From Gonocerus acuteangulatus (taxonomy: Eukaryota > Arthropoda > Insecta > Hemiptera > Coreidae), in NCBI GenBank assembly GCA_946811695.1, contig OX328123.1, positions 17,078,213 to 17,142,212 of the forward strand: a stretch of DNA of 64,000 nucleotides, given 5' to 3'. How positions within the stretch are numbered: position 1 is the stretch's first letter; every line of letters begins with the position of its first letter. The notes under the pieces are model-generated. The model was given only the letters and a program-made list of their open reading frames with translations. It did not search any database and had not been told where the DNA came from. Below, piece by piece: positions 24,269-35,245 of this stretch. Position numbers and translations under genes: made by a program.

Positions 24269-25011
24269 AAACGATATAGATAAATGGTTATTTTAGTATC
24301 TTAAACTTACTAGTTCTTTAAAATTTAGTACTTACATTAACACTTAACAGTTAATATTTTAAAGTTTTCAAATCACTATATAGGTTGCCACACTATGATA
24401 TCCCCGACGGCAAGAGGTTTTCCCTGCCGGTTACCCATCCACTCCCAACGTTAATTAACATCGGTTACCTACCTCGTATATTCAATGTAGCTATGGCCGC
24501 AGGGTGTTACTTATTATTCTAAATGCCAGAAACTTTTAGACGAATAATTAAATATTGTCAGAACAAAATTTTTCCGAGCAGTTGAATTCCAATAAATCAT
24601 CTAATAATCTATTAATTATTTAAACCAGATAATATATGTAAACCATTAAACATGCAAGTTCTAATTATAATTATAATGATTCTATATACTATATACTGTT
24701 CATATAAAACTCCCTGCATTGTGTTGATATTATCCAATGTTGCAGCACTGTATGCACCACAATATTGGTGCACTCGACACACTAATTACGCCGAGACAAA
24801 CATAATTGATTAAGGCTATCTCAATCTATTAACCATTGAATACACTCCATGTTCATGAAGTGTAGCTTCATGTTGTTTACCATTGCTGCACAGCGACGCT
24901 GATAACCTAACAGGTTTTCATTTTTAAACTCACTAATCATCATTTCTAAGTCAAATTAAATTTATGCACCTAATTGTAACAATTGGTTACTAACTAAGAT
25001 AGATAGTAATT
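24269..25011. other. AT-rich stretch, possible repeat debris
   Basis: A block at about 24380-24510 (with CCCCGACGGCAAGAGG) looks like dispersed repeat debris, but I cannot name its family. No coding similarity. Confidence 0.4.
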
Positions 25012-25757
25012 TTTTTTTTTTTATTTATTTATTTCGAATTTACAACAATGTATAAGGTACATTTCTAGTAAATTATTGCAAGATGATATGACATGGATGT
25101 ACATGAGGTGGGAAGCTGCACAGTTGTAGTACCCACAAGACAGAATTTATTTTTTCACAGATCTACACTTTCTAGAGTTGATCTCTTGGCCACTTTCGTT
25201 TCAGTCGGCGAATGGGGTTGTAAGGAATGTGCTGGGAGGATAGAGAGTTTATTAAGGAGTTAGGATGGCCGTGTAGGTTCGAATGGAATTTGCGGTAGAG
25301 GGATTTGGCTAGAGGATGGATAAAAGGGATATTAAGGTCATTATGGAGGGTCAAATTGGAGACATAAAACGGAGCACCGTTATTTTCCGGAGAATTTTAG
25401 ACTGCATGGATTGGATTTTGTAGGAGTTGGAAGGCTTTGTGGAACCCCAGAGTTGAATTCCGTAAGTAAATATTGGTCTGAGAATGGTCATGTAAATGAG
25501 ACGTTTGTTTGTTACTGTGAGATTAGATCGTTTGTCAAGTAAGTGTAGTAATAGTCTGTACCGTCGGCTGAGCTCTTGTCGCTTCTGGGTAATATGTGGC
25601 TTCCATGTAAGTCGTTTGTCAAGTATTAGTCCTAGATAGCAAATTTGGGATTTTTGCGGAATTAGAGAACTATGGAGGAACACTGGAGGGCAGGATGATC
25701 GCCTGAGGGTAAAGGTTGAGTGGCAGGATAGTAATTTGAAATCAGTTGTTAAATTTT
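25012..25757 (-). pseudogene. Jockey-like LINE 3' end with poly-A
   Basis: On the minus strand RT thumb and C-terminal segments (YLGLILDKRLTWKPHITQKR, RPIFTYGIQLWGSTK, IRRLKRKWPRDQL) are followed by a short 3' UTR, AATAAA-like signals and a poly-A tail (the T-run near 25012-25025). A frame change near 25350 splits the ORF in two. Upstream coding begins around 25755, where LSCHSTFTLRRSSCPP is readable, so this is a 5'-truncated copy of a LINE related to, but distinct from, the one at 20566-21482. No clear target duplication. Confidence 0.85.
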
Positions 25758-25794
25758 AGGAAAATATTCAGAACAATAAGAACATTTATAAGAA

Positions 25795-26458
25795 CTAGCT
25801 GTGCCCGCGACTTCCTCCGCGGCAGTATTTTTTGATATATATTTTACATCCTCGTTTGGGAATTTAAAATGTAATCTACTTTACAGTAATGCTTCTCTGT
25901 ACACGATATTAGAAGTACAGTCGTCGGGGATCAAAGCATACAGTCTGCTAGGATTGCTAACACGTGACATTAATTTTAGGTTCGAAATATGAACTATCAT
26001 CCTAAAATAATATATAAATAACATACTAAAAAATATGTAGGCGGAACTTAACTAAAATGAATATCGTAAAAGTGCAGTCAGTGTTACGCCGTGTGCATCC
26101 AGAATAGGTGCGTTCGCTGCGAATAATTGAATGCTATAGGCAGCGGCGCGCCTCTCGGCTACGACCTAAAAACGTCGACGTGATTATTTACGTTGGCATA
26201 TTTTTTTTTTATTTATGAACCGATTGACATGAAAAAATGTTAAGTACTAAATGTTAAGTATATATTAGTGAAAACCGCATCTAAATAGCATAAGCCGTTT
26301 CTGAGATGAGCGTAAGCAAACAAACAGACAAACAGAAAATAATTCTAACAATCATTGTTTTTGGTGCTATTACGTTGATAAACGCACCCAATAATATTTT
26401 TCTCATATATCTTTTATGTACAGACAGCGATCCGTTACATTTTTATTATATGTATAGA
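25795..26458 (-). mobile_element. Helitron, family H2, structurally complete short copy
   Basis: On the minus strand it starts with TCTATACATATAATAAAAAT after an A and ends with CGCGGGCACAGCTAG before a T, the exact A|TC...CTAG|T geometry. The 3' end can form a hairpin around CCGCGGAGGAAGTCGCGG, just upstream of CTAG. The last 180 bp include the end of the helicase reading frame (VTRVSNPSRLYALIPDD-like at 25977-25890), the same text as in 24045-24268, so this is an internally deleted derivative of an autonomous Helitron. An AAACAGACAAACAG run occurs inside. Non-autonomous. Confidence 0.9.
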
Positions 26459-26527
26459 TTATAAAAACAGGTGGCAGATCAATAAATCATGATCACACAC
26501 AGTATCAGTAATTACTTCCTCTTTTAG

Positions 26528-26716
26528 GCACTAGAATACATTGATATCGACTCAAGAATTGTTGAAGAAAGCCAGACAATGCTAACCAAACTGGTACGAT
26601 ATGAGAAAGTTGTCATTTATTGGGTAACGGGACATCGAGGTATCTTGGGCAACGAAAGAGCAGAAATATTGCCAGGATTGGGCTCGGATAAGCCTAATGC
26701 CAGTTGTCGGGTTAAC
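26528..26716 (+). pseudogene. LINE RNase H domain fragment
   Basis: An open frame reads ALEYIDIDSRIVEE, then VVIYWVTGHRGILGNERAEI and LGSD. This is the W-V-x-G-H-x-G-x-x-G-N-E-x-A block of the RNase H domains found at the C terminus of I, R1 and LOA-type LINEs. The residue after NERA is Glu, where most family members have the last catalytic Asp. Only about 60 residues remain. It may have belonged to the same LINE lineage as the tail at 28490-28927. Confidence 0.8.
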
Positions 26717-26947
26717 ATTATTTATTTATGTGAATTTAGAGCTAGCAACTGGGCGATAAGCTCTATAAACACGTAGAGTGCAAAAAAAAAAAAAAAAAAG
26801 ATCTAGAAAATCAAAAATAAAAGATTTTAAATAAAAAATGAAATAACTGTATCTATCAACATTAATACTATATAAGACAAAAAAAAAGGCAAAAAGAGAA
26901 AAATAAAATAATAAAAATGCCAAATATAAAGGTCAACTATAAAATAA

Positions 26948-27571
26948 AAAAGTCCGTCACGCAGGAGCTGCATAACTAAGCACTTTCCTCAATATCCTAT
27001 ATAAATCAAATAAAAACATGAATAGTTCTCTTTTAATTTTATAATGAGTAACTGTTCAATTATTAACTTTGTAATTAATTTGCTTCCAGAGTTATGTTTA
27101 TACATACAAGAAAACTTCATATTTTCGTCTTTTGATCTGACGCAGGAACAGGATTCAGTCCCACTAGTGGTAGAAAGCGCTCCTTGCGGCGGCTTTGTGA
27201 ACCTACGTCTGGCGGGCTTTTCTATTGAAATATATTACAAAGTAAACCCCCCCCCTTTCCGATTGACCGATTCAGCTCATTTTTAAAACACTTCTTTCCC
27301 ATGAGTTACCCACGACGCATACCGCGTTTCGTTACTATACAGCAGAAATTACGACCGGTATGAGTATATTAGTAATTTAGGTCCGGAGTAACCCCCCCCC
27401 TCCTAATGAACCGATTTAGTTTATTTTTACAACACATATTTACCTGTGGATTACCACTACGAATACCGAGTTTCGTCGAAATATACCTCGTTCAATCGTT
27501 TGCTAATTGAATGCTATATTCCAAGTTTCATGACGAAAAAACAAAAACTCTGGCCGCTATCGTGTTAACAG

Positions 27572-27642
<71 letters not shown>

Positions 27643-27700
27643 TATATATATATATATTTATATATTTATATATATATAAATTTTAACGGGAACATTTTAG
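26948..27700 (+). mobile_element. HLE element, copy C (3' end lost)
   Basis: Starts with AAAAGTCCGTCACGCAGGAG, then the subterminal TAAGCACTTTCCTC, two internal units with C-tracts (near 27247 and 27392) and a long (AT)n (about 27575-27687). It breaks off after AAATTTTAACGGGAACATTT, where another copy (27701-28357) begins. The terminal hairpin is therefore missing from this copy. Confidence 0.75.
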
Positions 27701-28170
27701 GTTCGCAAGGCCGCCGAACCTACGTCTAGGGGGCTATTCTATTGAAATATATTACAAAGTAAACACCCCTTTCCGATTGACCGATTTAGCTCATTTTTTT
27801 CAACACTTCTTCCTTATTAGATACCCAGGACGTATACCGCGTTTCGTTACAATATAGCAGAAATTACGACCGGTATGAGTATATTAGTAATTTGGGTCCG
27901 GAGTAAACCCCCCTCCTGATGAACCGATTTAGTTTATTTTTACAACCAATTTTTCTCTTTAGTTGAACAGAACGAATACCGAGTTTCGTTGAAATATAAC
28001 AAAAATTACGACTGATATTGTCAAATAACTACTTTGGCTCCGGAGTAAACCCCCTCTCCGGATGGACTAATTTTGTAGGTTAACGAACTCGTTCAATCGT
28101 TTGATTGGGGAATACTACATACCAAGTTTCGTAGGGAAGAAACAAAAACTCTGGCCGGTATCGTGTTAAC

Positions 28171-28234
<64 letters not shown>

Positions 28235-28357
28235 TTTAACTGGGGTCATTTTCGGTGTCTACTAGGTAGGATCGATAAAGATTCGAAGAAATTTTTCAAA
28301 AATTCCGTCATGAGTGCAACCTCAATAGCTACTTTCCTTCGGAGGAAAGTGCTAAAA
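27701..28357 (+). mobile_element. HLE element, copy D (5' end lost)
   Basis: Begins inside the element (matches copy C from about 27190) and carries three internal C-tract units, (AT)n at 28176-28230 and the full 3' end with hairpin ACTTTCCTTCGGAGGAAAGT and GCTAAAA. Together with copy C it is a tandem partial duplication, probably from unequal exchange or slippage between copies. Confidence 0.75.
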
Positions 28358-28489
28358 CAGGTAAGTAATAAATTATTTTTAATAAACTAAATATGAAATC
28401 TTTTCGCTTTATTTTGTACAAATTAAATTTAATTATAAAATTAATTTTAACATATTTCGAATTTTTCGTTTTTTTTTTTATATTCCTTC

Positions 28490-28927
28490 CTACATGTTTA
28501 TCTGTTTTAAAAAGTCTAAAATGATGGATATTTGTGGGCTACCACCTGTCAAAAGTTCGTACATATCACGTGGTATGTTGATGTTTTCACGTTTCCTGCA
28601 GTCTGTCAGTAAGTGTTTTACAGTTAATGTCTTATTGCATTCTGTACATAGTGGTATGTTTTGTTTTGTCATCAAGTAAGAGTGAGTTCGTAGAGTATGT
28701 CCTATTCTAAGTCTTGTAAGGACTACTTCTTCTCTCCTGCAGCTTCTATACCTGGAGTTCCATTGTTTTATGAATGGATTTATCTCCCGAAGCTTGTTAT
28801 CGTTCAAAGATAACCATTCAGCCTGCCATTTATTGAGTACGTGAGTCCTTACAACCGGTTTCATGTCGGGTTCTATAATCAGTAAAAAGTCTTCAGTACG
28901 ACGAAAAGTCTTCAGTAGGATTACCAT
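28490..28927 (-). pseudogene. LINE ORF2 C-terminal tail with CCHC motif
   Basis: One open frame of 145 codons. Visible blocks are KWQAEWLSL, EEVVLTRLRIGHTLRTHSYL and CTECNKTLTVKHLLTDCRKR. This order (WQxEW, then RLRIGHT, then CX2CX7HX4C) is the usual C terminus of RNase H-bearing LINE ORF2 proteins. The frame is unbroken in this piece, but the RT and RNase H regions upstream are missing. The RNase H scrap at 26528-26716 is on the opposite strand, so it is not the same copy. Confidence 0.85.
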
Positions 28928-28930
28928 TAG

Positions 28931-29505
28931 CTTGTGCTAACGAAGTAATTGTAAAAAGATCCAAAGAAAATTTAGGTAAACTTTGGGGAAGACAAAAAAT
29001 TACTCATACAAAGTCCTTTATAGATCTTAGAAATTAAGGTAAAAAAAGGAATTTTCTAAGTTGAATCGATCCATGCAAAAAGGGCTTCACAAAGGGGCAG
29101 TCAATTTTTTCCCAACTTGAGTTCGTGATGGATTCGTTGTTTCTGAAGGTTCCTGTAAAAGGTAACTACATATTTCTATGTTAAAAGGACTTCAGTCCAA
29201 TACATAGTTGCCATAGAAACATAGTCATAATTCCATGCAGAAAGGGTTTCAGTCTAGTTTTCTCAAAACTACTTTTGCTTTTGGACTGGGCCTTTTTTGT
29301 ATTGATCTATTCATTTATGGACACAGAGGACTTAAGGGAGGTTGTAACGACTGTGTCAGGCCATTGTATCATGAATAAGCATATACATACTATGAAGATG
29401 ATGTCATCGTCAGTCTGCAGATAGTGTAGGGACAATCATAAGACACCCAAGCTTGTTACAATTTAATATGTAGCACTTGAAAAAAATATAACAATTTTGT
29501 AAGCC
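28931..29505. other. Non-coding stretch with small inverted repeat
   Basis: Segments at about 29062-29090 and 29285-29312 are imperfect inverted copies (GATCCATGCAAAAAGGGCTT versus the reverse complement of GGGCCTTTTTTGTATTGATC). Possibly a 250-bp MITE; weak. Otherwise nothing recognised. Confidence 0.4.
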
Positions 29506-29506
29506 A

Positions 29507-32500
29507 CACTGGCCAACATATAAATATTTCCTACATGGGCCAATTTAAGTATCTACTACATGGAGCTCTAAGGAATACAGGGTTACCTAAAACTACAATA
29601 ACATGTTCACATGAGCATGTGCCTCCATTGTTTATTTGGATAATTTGGGGCCAAAACCTAACGGTCGTCAGCCCCCTACCATGTCATTATAATGCGAAAA
29701 TACAAGTCCATGCCTCCAATGTGAACTGTTTGAAAGACATATTTGGATAATTTGGGGCTAAAAACCTAACGGTCGTCAGCCCTCTACCATGTCATTATAA
29801 TGCGAAACTACAAGTCCATGCCTCCAATGTGAACTGTTTGAAAGACATATTTGGATAATTTGGGGCTAAAAACCTAACGGTCGTCAGCGCCCTACCATGT
29901 CATTATAATGCGAAAATACAAGTCCATGCCTCCAATGTGAACTGTTTGAAAGACATATTTGGTTAATTTGGGGCAAAAACCTAACGGTCGTCAGCCCCCT
30001 ACCATGTCATTATAATGCGAAAATACAAGTCCATGCCTCCAATGTGAACTGTTTGAAAGACATATTTGGATAATTTGGGGCTAAAAACCTAACGGTCGTC
30101 AGCGCCCTACCATGTCATTATAATGCGAAAATACAAGTCCATGCCTCCAATGTGAACTGTTTGAAAGACATATTTGGATAATTTGGGGCTAAAAACCTAA
30201 CGGTCGTCAGCGCCCTACCATGTCATTATAATGCGAAACTACAAGTCCATGCCTCCAATGTGAACTGTTTGAAAGACATATTTGGATAATTTGGGGCTAA
30301 AAACCTAACGGTCGTCAGCGCCCTACCATGTCATTATAATGCGAAAATACAAGTCCATGCCTCCAATGTGAACTGTTTGAAAGACATATTTGGATAATTT
30401 GGGGCTAAAAACCTAACGGTCGTCAGCCCCCTACCATGTCATTATAATGCGAAAATACAAGTCCATGCCTCCAATGTGAACTGTTTGAAAGACATATTTG
30501 GTTAATTTGGGGCAAAAACCTAACGGTCGTCAGCCCCCTACCATGTCATTATAATGCGAAAATACAAGTCCATGCCTCCAATGTGAACTGTTTGAAAGAC
30601 ATATTTGGTTAATTTGGGGCTAAAAACCTAACGGTCGTCAGCCCCCTACCATGTCATTATAATGCGAAAATACAAGTCCATGCCTCCAATGTGAACTGTT
30701 TGAAAGACATATTTGGTTAATTTGGGGCTAAAAACCTAACGGTCGTCAGCCCCCTACCATGTCATTATAATGCGAAAATACAAGTCCATGCCTCCAATGT
30801 GAACTGTTTGAAAGACATATTTGGTTAATTTGGGGCTAAAAACATAACGGTCGTCAGCCCCCTACCATGTCATTATAATGCGAAAATACAAGTCCATGCC
30901 TCCAATGTGAACTGTTTGAAAGACATATTTGGTTAATTTGGGGCAAAAACCTAACGGTCGTCAGCCCCCTACCATGTCATTATAATGCGAAAATACAAGT
31001 CCATGCCTCCAATGTGAACTGTTTGAAAGACATATTTGGTTAATTTGGGGCTAAAAACCTAACGGTCGTCAGCGCCCTACCATGTCATTATAATGCGAAA
31101 ATACAAGTCCATGCCTCCAATGTGAACTGTTTGAAAGACATATTTGGATAATTTGGGGCTAAAAACCTAACGGTCGTCAGCGCCCTACCATGTCATTATA
31201 ATGCGAAACTACAAGTCCATGCCTCCAATGTGAACTGTTTGAAAGACATATTTGGATAATTTGGGGCTAAAAACCTAACGGTCGTCAGCGCCCTACCATG
31301 TCATTATAATGCGAAAATACAAGTCCATGCCTCCAATGTGAACTGTTTGAAAGACATATTTGGATAATTTGGGGCAAAAACCTAACGGTCGTCAGCCCCC
31401 TACCATGTCATTATAATGCGAAAATACAAGTCCATGCCTCCAATGTGAACTGTTTGAAAGACATATTTGGTTAATTTGGGGCAAAAACCTAACGGTCGTC
31501 AGCCCCCTACCATGTCATTAAAATGCGAAAATACAAGTCCATGCCTCCAATGTGAACTGTTTGAAAGACATATTTGGTTAATTTGGGGCTAAAAACCTAA
31601 CGGTCGTCAGCCCCCTACCATGTCATTATAATGCGAAAATACAAGTCCATGCCTCCAATGTGAACTGTTTGAAAGACATATTTGGTTAATTTGGGGCTAA
31701 AAACATAACGGTCGTCAGCCCCCTACCATGTCATTATAATGCGAAAATACAAGTCCCTGCCTCCAATGTGAACTGTTTGAAAGACATATTTGGTTAATTT
31801 GGGGCAAAAACCTAACGGTCGTCAGCCCCCTACCATGTCATTATAATGCGAAAATACAAGTCCATGCCTCCAATGTGAACTGTTTGAAAGACATATTTGG
31901 TTAATTTGGGGCTAAAAACCTAACGGTCGTCAGCCCCCTACCATGTCATTATAATGCGAAAATACAAGTCCATGCCTCCAATGTGAACTGTTTGAAAGAC
32001 ATATTTGGTTAATTTGGGGCAAAAACCTAACGGTCGTCAGCCCCCTACCATGTCATTATAATGCGAAAATACAAGTCCATACCTCCAATGTGAACTGTTT
32101 GAAAGACATATTTGGTTAATTTGGGGCAAAAACCTAACGGTCGTCAGCCCCCTACCATGTCATTATAATGCGAAAATACAAGTCCATGCCTCCAATGTGA
32201 ACTGTTTGAAAGACATATTTGGTTAATTTGGGGCAAAAACCTAACGGTCGTCAGCCCCCTACCATGTCATTATAATGCGAAAATACAAGTCCATGCCTCC
32301 AATGTGAACTGTTTGAAAGACATATTTGGTTAATTTGGGGCTAAAAACCTAACGGTCGTCAGCCCCCTACCATGTCATTATAATGCGAAAATACAAGTCC
32401 ATGCCTCCAATGTGAACTGTTTGAAAGACATATTTGGTTAATTTGGGGCAAAAACCTAACGGTCGTCAGCCCCCTACCATGTCATTATAATGCGAAAATA

Positions 32501-32937
32501 CAAGTCCATACCTCCAATGTGAACTGTTTGAAAGACATATTTGGTTAATTTGGGGCAAAAACCTAACGGTCGTCAGCCCCCTACCATGTCATTATAATGC
32601 GAAAATACAAGTCCATGCCTCCAATGTGAACTGTTTGAAAGACATATTTGGTTAATTTGGGGCAAAAACCTAACGGTCGTCAGCCCCCTACCATGTCATT
32701 ATAATGCGAAAATACAAGTCCATGCCTCCAATGTGAACTGTTTGAAAGACATATTTGGTTAATTTGGGGCAAAAACCTAACAGTCGTCAGCCCCCTACCA
32801 TGTCATTATAATGCGAAAATACAAGTCCATGCCTCCAATGTGAACTGTTTGAAAGACATATTTAGGGTGAATTCTATTTTAATCCTCCATGCTCTAAAAA
32901 ACTCTCCATGTAGTAAATATTTTGTTTGCCAGGATTG
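29507..32937. repeat. Array of 107/108-bp repeats bounded by inverted repeats
   Basis: About 30 head-to-tail copies (29630-32866) of a unit of 107 or 108 bp, with core CCTAACGGTCGTCAGCCCCC and TACCATGTCATTATAATGCG and GTGAACTGTTTGAAAGACAT. The one-base length difference is GGGGCAAAAACC versus GGGGCTAAAAACC. Other recurring variants are GGATAA/GGTTAA, CCCCCT/CGCCCT and GCGAAAATA/GCGAAACTA. Flanks 29507-29545 and 32905-32937 are inverted copies of each other (CTGGCCAACATATAAATATT against CTGGCAAACAAAATATTTAC, then CTACATGG in both), so the array looks like the expanded centre of a TIR element. Not coding: the units change frame. Confidence 0.9.
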
Positions 32938-33290
32938 ACAGAGAAATTTTCATCAATAAATTCAAAAAATATATTTTAAAAACCGATTCCTTAGAAAGCT
33001 CCCCCCCCCCAGCAGTCTGTTAAAACTTCCCTTCATGAGAGATAAGGGATAATGTAAACTGTAATAACATGTTTATAATAGAGATTATGAATGACCAAGT
33101 TCCCGACAGGTGCTTAAATTAAGAGGGAAACACCCCATTTTCCCTAATTACTCTCCGACTCTGCAATTACTTAGCCTCCGCAAGGCGAGCTTAATTATTT
33201 TTCAACTTAAGTTCGCCAACATTCCAGAGTTTTACTTCAGACGTAAGTGTATTTTCTGTGTTCTCGCAATGTTTTATAATTATAAAAATA
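32938..33290. other. Non-coding stretch, nothing recognised
   Basis: Contains a C-run at 33001-33010. No coding similarity. Confidence 0.45.
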
Positions 33291-33625
33291 CTAGCTGAAT
33301 ACCAATGCTTCGTCATGGCAGATAAGTTGTTATTTTATCGCTTTAAATAATGTATCATCAAAATTAACGATAAAATATATTCATTTGCAGTTTATTATAG
33401 CACGGTTCCCGTCATACTGTATGTTATACTTCAATTGATAAGTAATCAAAGAATAATGTTTCTTGACACTGCCGTGCCTCGGACCAGTGCCAAGAAACAG
33501 ATAACCTAGAGATAACACGTTATTTAAAACCCCTCTAAAAATACTTAGAAATTTGAATATCAAAAAAATCTTACTTTGGGAGTGTTTACATCCCAAAGGG
33601 AGTGTCCATGCAAAATTTCAAATTG

Positions 33626-34032
33626 TTCTGGTTAATGCGAAGACAGGTATAGTTGGGATTCGGCTAGGAGAAAAACGTCAGACTTTCAAAAAGAAATCTG
33701 TATTTTGGACGTTTCGACTGCAACAATGGCAGCCTTCTTCAGCACTAGAGAATGCCTAGGGGGGGGGGGAGAGGAAGACCTCGAGGACAGACTTAGGTAA
33801 CCATGGTTAGAAGTATACTCGAAGAAGTCTGTCCTCGAGGTCTTCCTCTCCCCCCCCCCCCTAGGCATTCTCTAGTGCTGAAGAAGGCTGCCATTGTTGC
33901 AGTCGAAACGTCCAAAATACAGATTTCTTTTTGAAAGTCTGACGTTTTTCTCCTAGCCGAATCCCAACTATACCTGTCTTCGTATCTCTACAGCGGCTAA
34001 CTATCTCCATCCACACTACGTTCTGGTTAATG
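33626..34032. mobile_element. Palindromic Penelope-like insertion with 12-bp TSD
   Basis: TTCTGGTTAATG occurs at 33626-33637 and 34021-34032 and brackets a 383-bp insertion. Its arms 33638-33794 and 33825-33982 are inverted copies that appear identical apart from one base in a G/C run (11 versus 12), separated by a 30-bp spacer holding the palindrome TAACCATGGTTA. A single-copy tail (33983-34020) follows the right arm. The arm contains GTGCTGAAGAAGGCTGCCAT then GTCGAAACGTCC, a phrase typical of Penelope-like element termini. Such elements can carry terminal repeats in inverted orientation and make variable target duplications. No RT or GIY-YIG coding sequence is present. The class assignment is inference; the structure is directly visible. 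Confidence 0.7.
33878..33912 (+). ncRNA. Hammerhead-like ribozyme core (candidate)
   Basis: CTGAAGA (33878-33884), a six-pair stem GGCTGC/GCAGTC with a 7-nt loop (33886-33904) and GAAACGTC (33905-33912) occur in the order of a type I hammerhead with minimal stem III, as described for Penelope-like elements. Against it: an extra A sits between CTGAAGA and the stem, and the stem I pairing next to the core is only two contiguous pairs by eye. The same motif lies on the minus strand in the left arm (about 33707-33741). Activity is doubtful. Confidence 0.35.
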
Positions 34033-34102
34033 GTTTGGGCTGGGCGATTATAGTCATTGAATCAGTGAGTGAGTGAGTGGTATTTGTCAAATATATAGTT
34101 GA

Positions 34103-34306
34103 TAAATACATCGTCAGATGAATTCACATATCCGTATTTCCATACGTTGTATTTATAATAATGCAGTGAAAAAGTAGTAGCAGCTAGACTGGCCACAGCT
34201 GTCTTACACACGAGAGCCTGATGACGAATAAAGACAAACTTACCTGTCGATCGTGCAACACACATCAGAATTAAACATATGTCATCTATTTTTACATAGT
34301 TCCTTG

Positions 34307-34382
<76 letters not shown>

Positions 34383-34678
34383 TCCTCTTGATACCAAATG
34401 TAATGCTTATATATGCGAGGAGCTTCAATTCCTTCTTGTGGCATTGGGCTAGAATGTGTTTTATTGACAAAGTGTCGTAACATCTTGGACATTATTGCGG
34501 CTCCTTATTCGACATTAGGAATTCATGCGAATGTTTTGTGTGTCCGATTCTAATTCGGGCTATGACTACCGGTTTTTGTCATCACACTGTTTCACATCGT
34601 AATGGTATTCCTGAGAGAATAATATTTGGGTGACACCAGTGCTATATGATTTTTATAAACATCAATTTTCATCTTTAG
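34103..34678. other. Non-coding stretch with long poly-A
   Basis: An uninterrupted A-run of 69 bases spans 34310-34378. No retroelement body is recognisable directly upstream, so it may be an old tail or a slippage product. Nothing else recognised. Confidence 0.55.
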
Positions 34679-34783
34679 ACTCAATGGGTATGCCACGTAA
34701 GTTAATACGTCTTATTGACTGACACAGCACCTGGCGTATGCTGATGATGTAGTCATTTCAGCGAGGACACAAGTCCCATAGGA
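34679..34783 (+). pseudogene. RTE-like LINE, RT fragment (5' part)
   Basis: Two RT blocks on the plus strand: DSMGMPRKLIRLI (GIPxKLIxL block) at about 34679-34717 and HLAYADDVVISARTQ (catalytic YADD block) at about 34727-34775. About 100 residues that normally lie between them are missing. The continuation is found at 35246-35890, after a LINE fragment on the other strand. Confidence 0.7.
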
Positions 34784-35245
34784 ATAATTTTGAAATTACA
34801 AAATAATAATGAATTTAATATATAAACTTATAAATACAACCAGTATATAATGTACAGCATCAATATAAACTAGGGATTGGGTAAAACTTGCAGGGATAGA
34901 AGGTGGTGGAAGAGTCGGGATTTAAAGGTTTCTAGGTTGGTAGAATGGCGGACAAACAGAATCAAGGAATTCCATAGCGAGGTGGCACGGGTGACAAATG
35001 ATTTTTCGAATATTGCTGTTCCGGGGGAAGGAATATAAAGATCGGAAGTGAACAGAGGATTTAAATTTAAGGAGTTGTAAAATATAAGAAGGTCTACGGG
35101 ATTGAATTACTTGGTAAAGGACTGAGCCGAGGAAGTACTGTCGACGATAAAGAGGGAATAGCCAATTTAGCTCCTGGTAGAAATGTGATATGTGGGAGGC
35201 TCTGGGGATCCCGAGGATAAAACGAATGAAACAGTTCATGATGCG
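34784..35245 (-). pseudogene. LINE ORF2 C-terminal fragment inserted in the RTE-like LINE
   Basis: A minus-strand open frame reads NCFIRFILGIPRASHISHFY, then ELNWLFPLYRRQYFLGSVLY. This is the NxCIRFIxGxxRxxHISxxxxxLxWLxxxxRR pattern near the C terminus of many animal LINE RTs. It sits between the YADD block and the next block of the plus-strand RTE-like LINE, so it most likely inserted there in the opposite direction. The exact ends and target duplication are not clear. Confidence 0.65.

Larger units (their letters stand above)
33291..34102 (-). mobile_element. Helitron, family H1, copy 2, with insertion
   Basis: Ends match copy 1: minus-strand TCAACTATATA after an A (34103) and ...TATTCAGCTAG before a T (33290). 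Without the insertion at 33638-34020 and its duplicated target, the body is only about 417 bp, so it is internally deleted relative to copy 1 (781 bp). Confidence 0.82.

Noticed and set aside
27511..27729. ORFs of alternating Tyr and Ile (also at 22261, 28163 and 42975)
   Set aside because: They are translations of (AT)n microsatellites.
34253..34492. ORFs with poly-Lys or poly-Phe (also 40463 and 58012)
   Set aside because: They are translations of long A- or T-runs.
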